The translations under genes were made by a program, and so were the position numbers. Below, one piece after another: positions 47,598 to 60,806 of a stretch of DNA of 64,000 bases. Where the stretch lies: the NCBI GenBank assembly GCA_009599575.1, contig VWND01000080.1, positions 62,001 to 126,000 of the forward strand, in the 5' to 3' direction. Position 1 is the first letter of the stretch; every line of letters starts with the position of its first letter. The notes beneath the pieces are model-generated. The model had not been told where the DNA came from and did no database searches. It saw nothing but the letters and a program-made list of their open reading frames with translations. Source of the stretch: Blumeriella jaapii (lineage: Eukaryota > Ascomycota > Leotiomycetes > Helotiales > Drepanopezizaceae).

Positions 47598-50500
47598 AAA
47601 AAAGCGCGTTTTCGAGCTTTTATCCATTAGTACGTTATTATTTAAATAATCGTACGAATTTAAACTTTCGAAATACGCTTTCAGCCAGTTTATAAGTTTT
47701 GCAAAAGGACCGGAAAGCTTTTTATGCGTCAAATGAAAATCGCGCACTTTCAGAAAAGCGTATATAAAGTCAAACGCGGGGTACTACGTGAGATTTTTAT
47801 TTAAGCTTACTTAAAAAGCTTTATACTAAAAGGTTTTTCGCTGTATTCGACAAACGATTAATTCTTCGATTTCGTATTTAAACTTATTAGTTATATTAAT
47901 AAATTCAAAGATTAAATTAATCTGATCTGAAAGCGCGTCGTCAGCTGTTTTACGCAATCGATTAGCGTAAAAAACTAAATATACGTTTATAATACTAAAA
48001 AGATTTAATTTGAAAGCGTTATCGAAAATTTTGGCTACAATTTTAAAAAAGCCGTTTGTAAAATTGTCGAGCTTGCGGAAAAGTCGGAAAATCGGAAATA
48101 GACGTATATCGAGCTATACGTAATCGCCAACGTTAAAATCGATCGCGCGGCGAAACTTATTCGTATTTTTTTTATTTTGTCGTAAGCTTATTAAAAATGC
48201 GATTTGGCGAAGTTTCAAACGTCGTAATAGCGGCGAGCGTACGCACGAGCTTCGTTTACGTTTAGCTTATATAAAAGATTAAAAGAAAAGGAAATATCGA
48301 GCTTTTAATTTCAATTGGTATAAAAAGTATAACCGTATACAATTTCAAAAAGTAAAAAGCTATTTAAACTTTCGTAAAAAAAGATTATTTAAACGAAATC
48401 TATTATTAAAAAAAATTCGCTTTAATCGTTTTAATAAAAGTTTACGAAAAGTCGAAAGCGTTTTTACAAATATTAATTGTAAATTTCGGTTTGACCGTCG
48501 GTTATAAAATAAGCGGCTATCGAAAGCTTTAGTTGCGTACCGAGTATTTTGTTTAATTCAGACCAGAAAATAAACTAATACTAGAAGCTACGATCGCTAA
48601 TAATACTTTTTAAAAAGCCAAAATATTTATATACGTGGAATATATATAATTTGGCGAAGCTTCGAGCGTCGATATTTTTATAATAAAAGATCGAAATAAC
48701 TTGCTTAAAAAAGCGATTTATTATTACGAACACGTTGTCGTAATCGTATTTGTTTTTGTTAAAATTGCAAAAGTTTATTATAACATGCTTTCAAAAATGG
48801 TCAAAAATAAAAAAAGCTGAAAAAAGCCGGAGCGCTTATTTTTAAAACAAAACTCTTTCGATAAGCGTAGCAATTGCGATAATATTATTTTACGAAAATT
48901 ATTATATTTCGCTAATAATATTAGTCCGAAAGCAATTGCGTAGTTTTGCGAGCGCTAAAATAAGCGGTGAAAATCTGGTCGTACATTTTTCGTACAAAAG
49001 CCAAACGAAAATAATCGACGTTTGATATTATTAAACGACCGTAATATAACAGCAGATCGCGTTTAAATATATACGAAATATTATTATCGTCGTTTTTTTT
49101 CGTAGCGTTTCGTACAGCTTTTTTTCGAAAAGCTATAAAACTGCTAGTTATGCGATTAGCGTGGAAAAGCTGGTCAACGATACGAAATACGAATAAAAAA
49201 TCAACTATTTCAACGATAAAAACAGCTGTTTTAAAAATCGTAAAAGATCGAAGTTTTTTAATTAAAAAGCGGTGATTAATTTAATCGGTTCGGAAAAAGG
49301 TTTGCAGGCGCTAAATGCGTTTAAAAAAGTTTTGACGGTCGAATTCGCTCGTACGACGTGTTAATGCGTCAGCCAAAAAGTTGTATTTATCTGGTTTGTA
49401 CGTAATAAAAAAGTTGTAATCGGCGAAAAGCTTAGCCCAGCGTACTTGTCGAGCGTTTAAGGGTTTGGAAATTATAAAATACTTTAAAACTTTATAATTA
49501 GTAATTATTTTAATTTAATAAATTAAGCTAACTAATTTAATACGAAAGTTGCTTAAAAATCTTACGATTGCGAGCATTTTTTTATCGTATACGACGTAGT
49601 TTAGCTTTGCGAAAGCTATAATTTTGCTAAAATAAGCGATTGAAAACCAATCGTCGCTATAAAATTGCGAAAGCACAAAAGCTATTACGCCGTCGAAAGC
49701 GTTAGTTTTTAATATACAGAAAAAGTCTTGCTTATAATATTATAAAACTGGTGCAGTAATAAAAACTAATATAAAAAGGTCGAAACTCTTTTAATATTTA
49801 AAAGTGAAATTATAAAAAACGTTAGCTTTGATCAAATAAATCAAAGGCTTTGCAATTATACCGTAGTTTCGAATAAAACGTCGGTAAAAATTACAACCAA
49901 AAAAGCTTTGTATATTTTTTATAATAATAGAAGGCTTTTAATAAACGACCACGGAAATCTTTTTTAAATTTACTTTTAAGCTTTTAATAAAAATAATAAA
50001 ACCTAAATAACGGGTTCGAATAACGTTGAATTCAGACTTCCGAATATCGGCCTGTAATTCAGCGTCAGCGAGCTTTTAAAGCATTTTGCGAACGTATATA
50101 GCGTGTTTTAAAAAGTCGGACGAATAAATAAAAATGTTATTTAAATATGCAATACAAAAATCGTTTAAATAATCGAAAAAAACGTCGTTTATATAGCGTT
50201 AGTAAATTACGGATTTATTAATAAAGCTAAAAAATAGCATTTTATATTTATAAACGCCGTAACGCGTACGAAACGTCGTTAGTTTTTTATTAGCGGGATT
50301 TATTCGAATTTTATAAAAAGCTTAACGAATATCGAATTTCGTAAAAATACGCGTTTCCGAAAAACGAGCAAGAATTTTATCGATAAAAAAAAAAAAATAG
50401 CGATTTTTACGAATAATATTATTAAAAGCTCGATAATCGATATAAAAACGTAATAAACCGTCGGGTTTTTTGGCGAAAAGCATTAAAGCAGCGAAAAAAG

Positions 50501-51840
50501 CGGTGGAAAGTTCGATAAAGCTTTTGTTAAAATTATTTTGCAAATAGGTTTTAACAATCTCGAGCTTTAAAATCGATATTTTATACAAAAAAATGTATTT
50601 TAGTTTTTTTTCATTTATAATAAACTCGATTTTGTAATCGTAAAGCCGGTAAAAGGCTAGCTCGTTATTAGCGGCCTTAGAAAATACGTGTTCGAAGTTT
50701 TTATATTCCGGAAAAAGAAATTCGAAGAAAAGTTTATTCGAAGTTAGCTTTGCTAAACTGGTTAAAAAAGTCGAAATCGATATTTCGTTGGTTTTGAAAC
50801 GTTCGAAAAAACTGTAAAATTAGGTTTTAAAAAAAGTGTTATACGTAAAATCGTTTAGTATTTTGTCGATTTCGTACAAAAACGTTAAAAACATTTCAAT
50901 TGCTTTTTTTCTGGAAATTAGTTTAAAAGCGTGTGTAATAATTTGGCAGATGGAAATTGGATAAGCAGTAGGTTAAGGGATTCGTTTTCGAATTGGTCGT
51001 TTAAAAGATTTAAAAAATAATTTATTTAAATTATCGATTATATTACATTAAAAGGCTATCGCGGCGAAAGCTTTTCTTCGGTTTTTGGTATAACTGTTTT
51101 CGTAAAACGAAAAAGCTGTTCTGACGAAAAAAAAAAAAAAGGAAAAAAAGAAATAATAAAAAAAAGATCGACAGCTTGGAAAGATAATGGTATGATTTTT
51201 TATATTATTTTACTGGCGTCGCCATCGAAATTAGCACCGCGAATGAAATTCGACCTTTTCGCGCTTCGCACAGCGTCGTAAGTCTGCCATAATTAATCAA
51301 GGTTTTTGTTACGTTTTATAACGTCGTTTTGATAGCGAAATTAAATTTTTCGAAAATGCAAATAAAAAACTTTAATATAACGAACGTAAAAGGCTGTGGA
51401 AGGGTAAGACTTCGGCTAATAAAACTTGCGTTTATTATAATTTAATAGAATTTAATGTTCGGCCAACCAAGCTTTTCCTAGAATTATATTATAATTTCCG
51501 AAATTAATAATCAAAAAAAAAGTAAACGATTATATTCGATTGTTAATAATAAAATTAAAAAGCGTAAAATATATAATTAAATAGCCACGAGTTTTATTAT
51601 ACTTTTTTATAAAAAAAAAAGCCGGAAGAAATTAAATTAAAGGTTTTAAAAAAAAAAAAAAAAGAATTTAATCAACGCCGAATCGATTAACGCATAACCG
51701 TTCGTTTTAAAATCGGCGAACGCTTTTATTTTATACGAAAAATTATTTTTAATAAATATAACGGAAATTATTAATAAATCGCTATCAAAAAGCTTCCGAA
51801 CGTTAAAATAACGCATATCGCGCAATACGCCCAAAAAAAA
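47598..51840 (-). pseudogene. B5 pol: PR-RT-RNaseH-INT-chromodomain
   Basis: Protease: 51646-51834 (RDMRYFNVRKLF, ADFKTNGYALIDS). RT: about 50900-50000. The frame 50322-50588 gives MYKISILKLEIVKTY, AKKPDGLLRFYIDYRAFN and the end FTKFDIR. The active site is YLNN (50136-50147), both Asp positions lost to Asn. RNase H lies near 49690-49500, then integrase down to about 48110. The chromodomain region is 47640-47900. It aligns with B4 pol throughout but has more stops and frame slips. Confidence 0.88.
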
Positions 51841-51849
51841 GATTTTGCT

Positions 51850-52131
51850 TAGGCTTGGGCGTTTCTTCGATTAGCGGAAAAGCTTTCAACTTTTTCGTAT
51901 ACGTTTTAAAAGTCGTTTGGAAAAGGGTTTTCGTTTTTATTATTATTATCAGAAGGCGAATCTTCGGCCGGTTCGATTTCGTTTATATTTATTAGCTTAG
52001 GAAAGCTTTTGAATAGAACCGAAAATCGGCCCGTAAAAGGTCGTGCAAATTGGCTTCGAACTTTTTAATATAAAATAAAAAACAAGCGTTATCGTTGGTC
52101 CGATCGAAAAAAAAAAACGCCAAAAGGGGCG

Positions 52132-52165
<34 letters not shown>

Positions 52166-53330
52166 TTGAAAAAAAAACTTATAAAGCACTTGGACGACTT
52201 TTATACGTATGATTTGACTCGTAATACGCTTTGGTTAAGAATTTACTATTTTAATAAATGGTAAACTTAATTAAAAAGCGATTCGCGTATAAAATTCGTT
52301 TAGCCAATTAATCTTATTTTTTTTAACGGACGGCGATAAGCCAATTTTTAAAAATCGTTGTACGCGCTTATTTCAAATGCAGCTTTTTTCGTAAACGCTT
52401 TGGTATTTTATCGCGGAAAGCGTCCCGAAGCTGTTTATCAGTTCATATTTAAGCGTTCGCTGCGAAAATAAAAAATCGCAAATAAAAACGCTAAAAATCG
52501 TCGTGCGTATTTATTGCAAGCATTTTAAATTCGTTTTCGGCCTTTTAAACGTTTAAAAAGTCGGCCAGGAAATCGGCGACTTTTTTTATTAATTTTTCGG
52601 GAAATGTAAAGTCGGAACGGTCCAAAATACGCGGAATCAAAAACTTTTTTGCTACGCTTTCGGTCTGATCGAATATATAATTTTTGCGAGATCGATTACT
52701 AGCGAAATAATCGTAGTAAAATTCGAAATTGTCGAAAATTCTAGTTTTTTAATAGCGTGCTTTGTAATTTTTACTATTATTTAGCTTAAACTTAAAATTC
52801 GAAACGCGCTTTATGCGAATTAATCGAAAATCAGCAAATAAATAGAAATTATAACGTTTAAAAAGCGCGCTCAGGTTTTGGCCGTTATAAAAAAATCTAA
52901 AAAAAATTCGCGAAAAGCGTAAAAGTTGGTTTGCAGCGTTTGTTGGTTAATAGGAAACGTTGCGAAAAAGAAGAAAAACAGCAGATTCGCGACTGGCAAA
53001 AGCACGTTCGATAGATTTTACCAAACGCTTTAATTAAAAGGTTTGCCGCAGTCGTATAGTTTTTAAAAGTTGTCGTTCACGCTTTTGCGCTTTTTTTAAT
53101 TGATTTTGCAAAAGTCTCAACTAAACGCTTTTAGCGCTAGGCTGCAAAAAGGTGGCAAGCGAAATAATTAGCGCTTTGCTTTTTTTTTTGTTTTTTTTTT
53201 TTCGAAAGAAAAATTATTTTTCAAAAAAAAAAGCTTTTGGGAAAGGCTGCTTTTTCGCTGATTAAAAGAAGGGAGGTTAAAATGTAATAGCAGGAGCTGA
53301 AAAGCTTTGCTAAAAAAGAGATCGTTAAAC
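51850..53330 (-). pseudogene. B5 gag remnant
   Basis: Mirror of B4 gag. The last open part (51992-52189) ends EANLHDLLRADFRFYSKAFL, matching the B4 end. The long A run at 52139-52164 replaces a normal mixed sequence in B4 and shifts the frame. As in B4 no zinc knuckle is found. The N-terminal part lies near 53200-53330. The leader 53331-53462 is non-coding. Confidence 0.65.
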
Positions 53331-53462
53331 AAAAGCTATTTTTCGCAAAATGCGGAAATAAGTTTTTTTACGACCGGTCGATCGCTTTGGTATAACCCGT
53401 AAGAAATTCGAAAGGAAAAATAGTTTACGCCGTCGCTAGCGTAGAAAAAAAGTTGTTAATAA

Positions 53463-53725
53463 TATAACGATTTAATCAATCGGAGAGCTGAAAAATCAGT
53501 CAATTGGTCGCCGTGTTTATATGGTATAAAACGAGCCTTTGGTTTTATAACAAAAATATTTATTTAGAATAATAACTGCAAAAGGCAGAAGTTGCTAAGA
53601 GGAAAAAACTTTATATATATGAATAGTTTCTACAATTGATAGGGAGACCCACCAGAAGACCAGAAAGTTTGCAATTATACGTAGTTGCTGAGGTGACACG
53701 AGGGGCAAACGAGTGAGTCGTCACA
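53463..53725 (-). repeat. B5 5' LTR (right, 263 bp)
   Basis: Starts TATAACGATTTAATCAATCG and ends with the unmutated GAGTGAGTCGTCACA. It is preceded by gttgttaataa, the mirror of the leader start in B4 (ttattaacaac at 30100). Confidence 0.93.
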
Positions 53726-54350
53726 GGCATAAACCCCTCCGAAACCCCCTGCCACTGATTATTTTCAACAAATATAAAAACAAAGCACTCTTTTAAATAA
53801 TATCATAAGCACGCAGTTTAATTCATATCTTCATTTATTTCTTTTCCTTTTTTCAATCTCTTTTAAAAATTTCCTAAATTATTTTACCTACCGATATATG
53901 GCCGTATTAATCTGGTTTTCCTACCTATTTTTATATTTGATAACCTACGCAAAAATTCAAAACTTCGGTATTTCGTTTTTATATATTCGCCGATGCATCT
54001 TTTAAATTCGCAATCAAAATCGATTTCGATATTTCGCTATTACGGCTTAAAAAACCTTTTATATAATATTATTCGCAGCTGCATTATATAAAAAATCCCT
54101 AATAGCTTCCTTTATTTTGCGCACAGTTATTAAATTACAAAAATGCAATATATTTCAAAAACGTCTGAAATTACGGTTAGGCAATTCTAAACCGTACGAA
54201 ATTCAAAGCGCGAAAATCGCTTTTTTGCCTAAAAATAACAAATCGAATATTAGTTTATACGCTTCGACCGCTGCGCTCGGCCTTTTTAAACTAAATCTCT
54301 TTTAGTTAAACGTCTAGCGAAAACTCAACCTCTTAATCTTGCGTTTTATA
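53726..54350 (+). repeat. G 5' LTR, second part after B5 (proposed)
   Basis: Starts with GGCAT (53726-53730), then aaacccctccgaaacccc. This first part is little mutated and keeps CpA. The proposed end CGTTTTATA (54342-54350) is the exact reverse complement of TATAAAACG at 47259, a 9-bp inverted repeat. There is no second LTR copy in the window to confirm it. A 62-codon open frame at 54117-54305 inside is not recognised. Confidence 0.45.
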
Positions 54351-54479
54351 ATTATAGCAATTACAATTTGCGATTTCTTATTAAAAATAATAAAAAAATA
54401 GCTATACGTGCATTAGCTTAAGCTACGAAATATCGAAACCGTAAATCATACAGCAATATTATATCAATCCAATTAACTT

Positions 54480-55970
54480 ATCAAAAAACAAGTTTTTCAA
54501 TATATTATTTAAATGTTTAAACGCAATTTTATTTTATTCAATTTCTTCAGAAAACACAAAAACCTTTTTAATAACTCTTTTATTAAAAACAATTCCTTTC
54601 ATATTAAAAACCTTCAACCTGCAATTCCAAAAAACACTTATTTATTTAATTCAAACCCTACTAACATTTTCGTTAATATTATAAACAACGACGCTTTTCG
54701 TTTTCTTATGCGAGGCCGCATACTTTTCCTTGGCTCCTCTGATGCATTTTTATTTAACAACGCTAATATTACCGATTTTATTAAAAAATATAAAAAAACT
54801 TATAAAAATTTCGAAGTTTTTAAAACTAAAATATTCGATAAACTCCCTCGCTATTATAACCCAACTATTAAAAATATTATCAAATCGATAAATAAATAAA
54901 AAACTATTAAAGCTCGAAACTAACATAAGCTAATTAAAACTTTGAAATCGGAATTCCGAAACTACGATCGCTAGCAAATCCGCGATACTATCGCTTTTTT
55001 CAAACAGTTTATTATAATAATTCGCTAAATCAAAAAACTCAAAACTTATTATCGTATTTATACGAAAGTTTTTAACGTTTTCGTTAACAAAAAAGTCTTA
55101 AGCGAAATTAAGCAAAAAAGATTATTTTTATTTAGTTTTTTAATTAGCATTCGCAATAAAACTATTAAATATTTTAAAATTAATAAACAAAACCCTAAAA
55201 CCTTCGATTAATATTCTAAATTTGTAAAATTCGTTTTTAAACAAAACCAAAGCGAACGTACTATTAAAGCCATAAACCAAAAGAAATTTCCCTTTTTTAT
55301 TTACAAAAAAAACGTAAAAGCTTTAATGCAAAAATATGCCCAATTATTAAAAGTTACCGAAATCGCCAAAAAATAACCAATTATTATATTATTTAATCGT
55401 TTTGCAAAATCTATTAATTTAAAAAAGCTTAACAAAAATATCGAAACTTTCGTATTAAAATTTACCGATATTAAAATTTAAAAATTTCAAAGCAAAATCG
55501 AAAATCTTATACAACAGTAGAAAAAACTTTTTTACGTTAATTCGAATAATAAAAACGATTAAAATAACTTTTATAACAATTACTCCTTTTAAAATACGCG
55601 AAGCGATTAATTTCGCTAAGCCATCGTAAAAATAATAGCTGCCTAATAACAACTTTTTCGTATTAACGATCAAAATCAGCGAAATACTAATTTTAATAAC
55701 GATTATTAAAAAAAAAAAAAAAAACCAACGCGAAAATGAAAATCGCGGCTATTAAAATAATAAAAATAATTATTAAAACAAACCCCGTAGTTTTAAATAT
55801 AAATTTTGTAATAATAAAAAAATTCACTGCGAAAAACCTTATATTCGCTTAAAATGCAAAGCATTTAATTTTTGTATAAATAATAAAATTTGTTATATTA
55901 ATAAATACGAAGCGATTTGCCTCGAGCCGACGAAAGCAAAAATAAGCCCTTTTAACAAAACTAAAAATCA
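54480..55970 (+). pseudogene. G gag with Cys-rich end
   Basis: The open frame 54513-54899 (128 codons, Met start MFKRNFILFNFF) contains LFNNANITDFIKKYKKTY and DKLPRYYNPTIKNIIKSIN, the N-terminal capsid pattern of a fungal Gypsy gag. After two TAA codons the frame goes on (TLKSEFRNYDR). A Cys/His-rich tail near 55810-55920 (CNNKKIHCEKPYIRLKC, FCINNKICYIN) fits degraded zinc knuckles. The TAA in the N-x-HKLIKTLK stretch sits where a Trp is expected, pointing to TGG to TAA changes. Confidence 0.72.
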
Positions 55971-57560
55971 AAACTAATTAAATACTATTCGCTTAAAAAT
56001 AAAAAATACGAAATGGAACGACTGTTTAAAAAACAAAAAAAATGCAAAAACGATTTTTATTAATAAAAAAGAAAACATTCCAAAAAGCGTATTAATTAAA
56101 AAAAAACCCTTATTTTAAATATAAATAAAATTCAAATATATAAATAAAAAACAAATATATATATTATTAATGCAATTATCGCATTTGCAAATATTATAAT
56201 TATACAATTAAGCCAGCGAAGTATAAAAAAGCAAAATGCTTTTGTTTTATTCGCCAAACCAACTGGCGTAAAAAAAAATATTAAAATCGAAAAAAAAAAA
56301 GATTTTAAAATTCGAAAAAAAACCGATAAAACTATCAAAAAAACGCTTATAATAAAAAAAATTAACGACGATATAAAAAATATCGATATCGACACTTCGA
56401 TTCAAATTATTTAAAAAGTATTAGCTTTTAAACGCTTATTATTAATGCGAAGCGAAAAATAAATCGACAAATATATTAGCCCCGAAACGGTCGACGAAAT
56501 TATTAAAAAAATTATAAAACAAAAGATTAAATTAAAATTTAACAATTTATTTAATACAAAAAAAAGATTCGACAAAATTATTAATAAACAAATTCCTGTA
56601 TTAAAAAAAAACGAAAAAATTAAAATCACTCGAAAAAAAAACGATTTTAAATTAAAAAAAAACCAAAAAAAAATTTACAACACCGCGGTTAATTTAATCG
56701 ATAAGAAAAAATCCTCGGAAAAAATCAGCTTTTTAACTTTCGCTATAAAAACCCAAAAATTAAAACGACGAAACTGCTTTTACACGGTTATAAAAACGCT
56801 AAAAATAAAAACTATATTTAAAAAAAGTACGACCGCTTTCGCCTTATTTAATAATAAAGCCGAAGTCAATTGTATAAATTAAAAAACAGCCGAAGCTAAT
56901 AATATCCCGATTATTATTAATAAGCGAATAATTTATATTACCGTTAATAAAAACACAATTGAATTTAATAAAATTATGCGAAATATAAAAATCGACGTCG
57001 AAAGTATTATTATTTATAAAAACTTTTTAATAATAAAAAAATGCTTTCATTTTATTATTTTTAAAATATTTTAAATTTTGAAAAATCTCGTCAGTTTTAA
57101 ATACATCGAAAACGGCCAAATAAAAGCTTTTTTCTAAAACTAAAACCGATTTTTTTAAAATCAAATCATCGTCGCCGGCGATAAGATTTTTTTAATCGAC
57201 GTTCTATCGAAAAACGAATAGCCGGCTTTAATTTTAAAACAAACGCTAAGTTATAACAAAACCTGGAAAATATTCGGCTAAAAGCATTTACGTTATTAAT
57301 CGAAATAACACCGCGAATAAAATTAGCTAATATTAATATTTTTAACTATTAATTCGAAAATAAAAATTCCGAAAATTTCGTTTTCGTATTAAATAAACCC
57401 GACCTATATATTTTACTTTTTTATATTAATATCAGCACTTTTTACAAGCGCAAAGCTAATAAAATACGACCCGTAAATTTTAGCGAATCCGGTAAAAATA
57501 TTTCCGAAAAAATAAACGATTAATTTAAAAAAGATAAAATAACAAAACCATTTTAATTAA
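55971..57560 (+). pseudogene. G region from gag end to RT, including protease
   Basis: A Lys/Asn-rich plus-strand frame stays open for long stretches (about 56150-56400 and 56430-56870). The protease is seen at about 56844-56880 as LFNNKAEVNCIN, where the family has L-(V/I)-D-S/N-G-A-E-x-N. The catalytic Asp reads Asn and Gly reads Lys, both explained by G to A. The minus-strand frames at 56132-56395 and 56411-56629 are hydrophobic shadows of this Lys-rich coding. Confidence 0.65.
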
Positions 57561-59150
57561 TTACTAGCGAATTCGAAAAACTTATTACCGGCCGATTTTC
57601 CAATCTATCACCTGACAGCCGGCTTACAAAAAAACGATTTAATAATTTAGCAATCGAAATCTAACTTCTGTCAAAAAAAAAAAGTTTTATACGAAGTTTT
57701 ACGTAATCGAAAAAAAGCTATAACTTTCGATTTTACCGAAATAAGCTAATTCAGCTTTAACGTTACGCTTTATATCGATATTAAAACCGTATTTTACGAA
57801 GCCTGGCAAAAAAAAACCTTTTCAGTTTTTAAAACCTTTTAAAATAAAATAATCGAAATATTAAAAAAACGAATTAAACAAAAAATTTTCGAATTCTGCC
57901 ACGGTTTATACAAAAACAAATAGTTTATCGTTGCGAAAAAAAAAAGCATTTACAGATTTATTATCGCAATCGTCGAAATAAACAAAATAACGATACAAAA
58001 CGCTAATATATTATTTAACGTCGATTAATTTTCGAACGAATTCGTAAGATTAACGATCGCTTTTCTTTTCGATTTATTTTCCGGCTACGACTATTTAATA
58101 CTTAATCTACGATTTCGAAATATAACAGCAATTTAAATTCTAATCGATTTGCTACGTATAATCAAAATACTTATAAAAGTTATTAATTTAATCGCTTAGT
58201 TTATAAAAATCGTATACAAAATTCTTATAATTTGCAATTCCGATATTATTTTGTTTTACGTTAACGACGTCGAAGTAAAAAGCCTCAAATTATATTATAA
58301 TAATAAAAAAATCTTTTTTAAAATTCGACGCTATATAATAAAACATATTTAAAATATCGACAAAATTATAATCTGTTTCGAAAAAGCTAAAGCTATTATT
58401 GACCCTCGATCAAAATTTTGCATATCCGAAATAAATATCGTTAGCTATATAATTAACAACGCTAGCCGCCATTTTTAACGAAAAAAAATTAAAAAAATTT
58501 GCGAATAAAAAAAATATAAAAATATTACCGAAGCCAAAGCTTTTATTAGCGTTATGATTTATTATCGTAATTAAATTAAAAACTTTTTTTAAAAAGCTAC
58601 ACTTATTTACGTTATAATAAAAAAAAAATCGATTTCGTTTAGAAAAAAAAGCAGAACAAAACTATAAAAATCTTTAAAAACGATTTTTTATCGGCTTTAT
58701 CGCTTATACGAATCGATTATAGCCCAAACGCAAAAAAAATTATTTTAATTATCGACGCTAGCATATTCGGTTAAAAAATTGTATTATAATAAATTAACGA
58801 AAACAAAAAACAATATTTTTTACGATTCGAAAGCGGCTTATAATCTTTCGCAAAAGCACGCTACGATATTATTAAACGAAAATATCGAAGCGCTTTTAAA
58901 ATAATTAAAAAAAATAAAAAGCGAATTATATAGCGTATATTTTATTTTGAAAACAAACGCAAAAATCTTTATCGACTAATTAAATAAAAAAGCCAATAAC
59001 CTGCCAAAAGTATTTATTATTAATTAAATAGCCTGAATACGATTTATAAACTTCGAAATCAAATATATTAAAAAAATAATTAATACAACGGCAAACGGCC
59101 TTTCCAAAAAAAAACGCTTTTATCCGTCTGACCTCGCTAAACAAAACGAA
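57561..59150 (+). pseudogene. G reverse transcriptase and RNase H
   Basis: RT: IYRFIIAIVEINKITIQNAN near 57950-58010, LFDLFSGYDYL near 58070-58105, and the active site YVND at 58257-58268. NIDKIIICFEKAKAII follows near 58355-58400. RNase H: IILIIDASIFG near 58740-58770, FESGL then ARYDIIKRKYRS near 58825-58890, and the tether WIRFYDFEIKH-type stretch with AANGLSKK near 59090. The wording of RNase H is that of a non-chromoviral fungal Gypsy lineage. Changes are mainly Asp to Asn, Gly to Lys, Glu to Lys and Trp to stop. Confidence 0.8.
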
Positions 59151-59204
59151 CAAAATATCGACGAATAAATCGCTAACGAAATCGGCTGCTTCGCTATTTG
59201 CGCT

Positions 59205-60800
59205 TTGGATTTTACAAAGCCAAAACCATTCGCGTTGCTATTTCGGCTAGCATCGCGAATAAAAAACATTAATTTTCGAGCCGAAAAAACATTCGCGTTA
59301 TTATTTCGATTGGCACCGCGAATAAATTTAACCGAAAACGATCGGAATAAGCCGACTAACGACGAAAATAAACTTTTAATCGATAATTACAAAACCGAAA
59401 ATTTTTATTTAATCGCATATTATTTAATTATTTTATTTAAACCATTTAGCGTATTAAATTATTAATTTAAATTATTTAAAAACTAAGCTTTCGATTATAC
59501 TTTAGCCGACAAAAAGCTATACAAAATAAAAAATAATATATATTAAAAACGCTTAATAATAAATAATAAAACCGACAAATTTTAAATTATAAAAAAAGCT
59601 TACGAAAAAGTATTTTATAAAAAAGCTAAAGCTATTTATCACCGAATCAAAAATAACTTTTAATAAAAAAAATATTTCGAAAACTGCAAAACCTTCGTCA
59701 AAAGCTGTATTTTTTATTAAAAACGAAAGCCTGGCCGAAAAAAAAACTTATTATATCCGACGTAATTTTTTAAAATTTAAAAAAAAGTTAATTTCGATAT
59801 TACACGCGTATTAATTATCGATCGCGGTTATATATGCTTCGTACTCGCTATTAACGATTTATTTAAATAACTTAAAAAAAAACCTTTCCGAAACGCTATT
59901 TCCGAAATTATAACGATTTTTTTTTAAAAAAACGTTGTATATCGATACGATTTGTTTAGAAAATTAAACGTCGATAATAAATCCGAAAACAAAAGCGTTA
60001 TCGAAACTTTTATAAAAAAATATAATATTCAACGTATTCAAATCTCAGTTTATAATTCGAAAAGCAACTGGTCCGTTAAACGAAGCTATAAAAATATTTT
60101 TAACAGCTTTTTAAAAACTATTCGAAAAAGCTATAAGCGTTAATCGCGGAAATTTTCGGAAATGCTTTTTGCTATACGTATATATATATATATTTTTATT
60201 AAAATAACTTTATTTTTTATTTAATATAATAAAAACGCTCGATTGCTTTTGAAAACAAAATGGCTTATATAAAAGCTTTATAACATAATTAAAATAAAAA
60301 CGAAAGCAAATTTGCTAGTAATAAAATCTAAACAGCTAAACTACCGCGATATAAATATAAAAAAAATAATTTAAAAAAAAAAAATATAAAAAAACAATTA
60401 AAAAAATCTGAAATAAAACCAAAATTTTAAAAAAAACGTTAATTAAAAAAAAAATCTGATTTTAATTTACGACGTCCAGCGCGCTATTAATAAATCGGCC
60501 GATATTAAGCTTAATTATAAATAGCTCGGAATTTACGAAATATACAAAGCCGAGTTAAATAAAAGCTATTACAAATTTACGAAACTCGATAAAACAAAAC
60601 TAAAAAAAACGTTCGCCGCCAACCGATTAAAACGATTTTACAAAAAAAACCAGCAAATTTACCTTTTGAATTCTAAATTAAAAAGCGATTCCGATTTCAG
60701 CGAATCCGACGACGATTCCGACCAAAGCGATTATATTTTTAAAAAAAAAAACTTTTTAAAAAAGTCTAAAAACAACCGAACGATAACTTCGCTGCTAAAA
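59205..60800 (+). pseudogene. G integrase and C-terminal tail
   Basis: The spacer from the tether lies at 59205-59465 (open, 86 codons). The integrase core is seen at 59952-60143: LNVDNKSENKSVIETFIKKY with the second Asp, then IQISVYNSKSNWSVKRSY where the YNSKxNGxxER motif carries Glu to Lys and Gly changes. The tail at about 60600-60760 ends in an acidic serine-rich stretch (SDSDFSESDDDSDQSDY), then pol stops near 60806. I see no chromodomain. Confidence 0.75.
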
Positions 60801-60806
60801 ATATAA

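Larger units (their letters stand above)
47319..53725 (-). mobile_element. B5: complete family B element inserted in G's LTR
   Basis: A 6407-bp minus-strand copy with LTRs at 47319-47582 and 53463-53725 and a perfect GGCAT duplication (47314-47318, 53726-53730). Gene order is identical to B4 in reverse. The length matches B4 within one base, although homopolymer runs differ. Confidence 0.93.
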
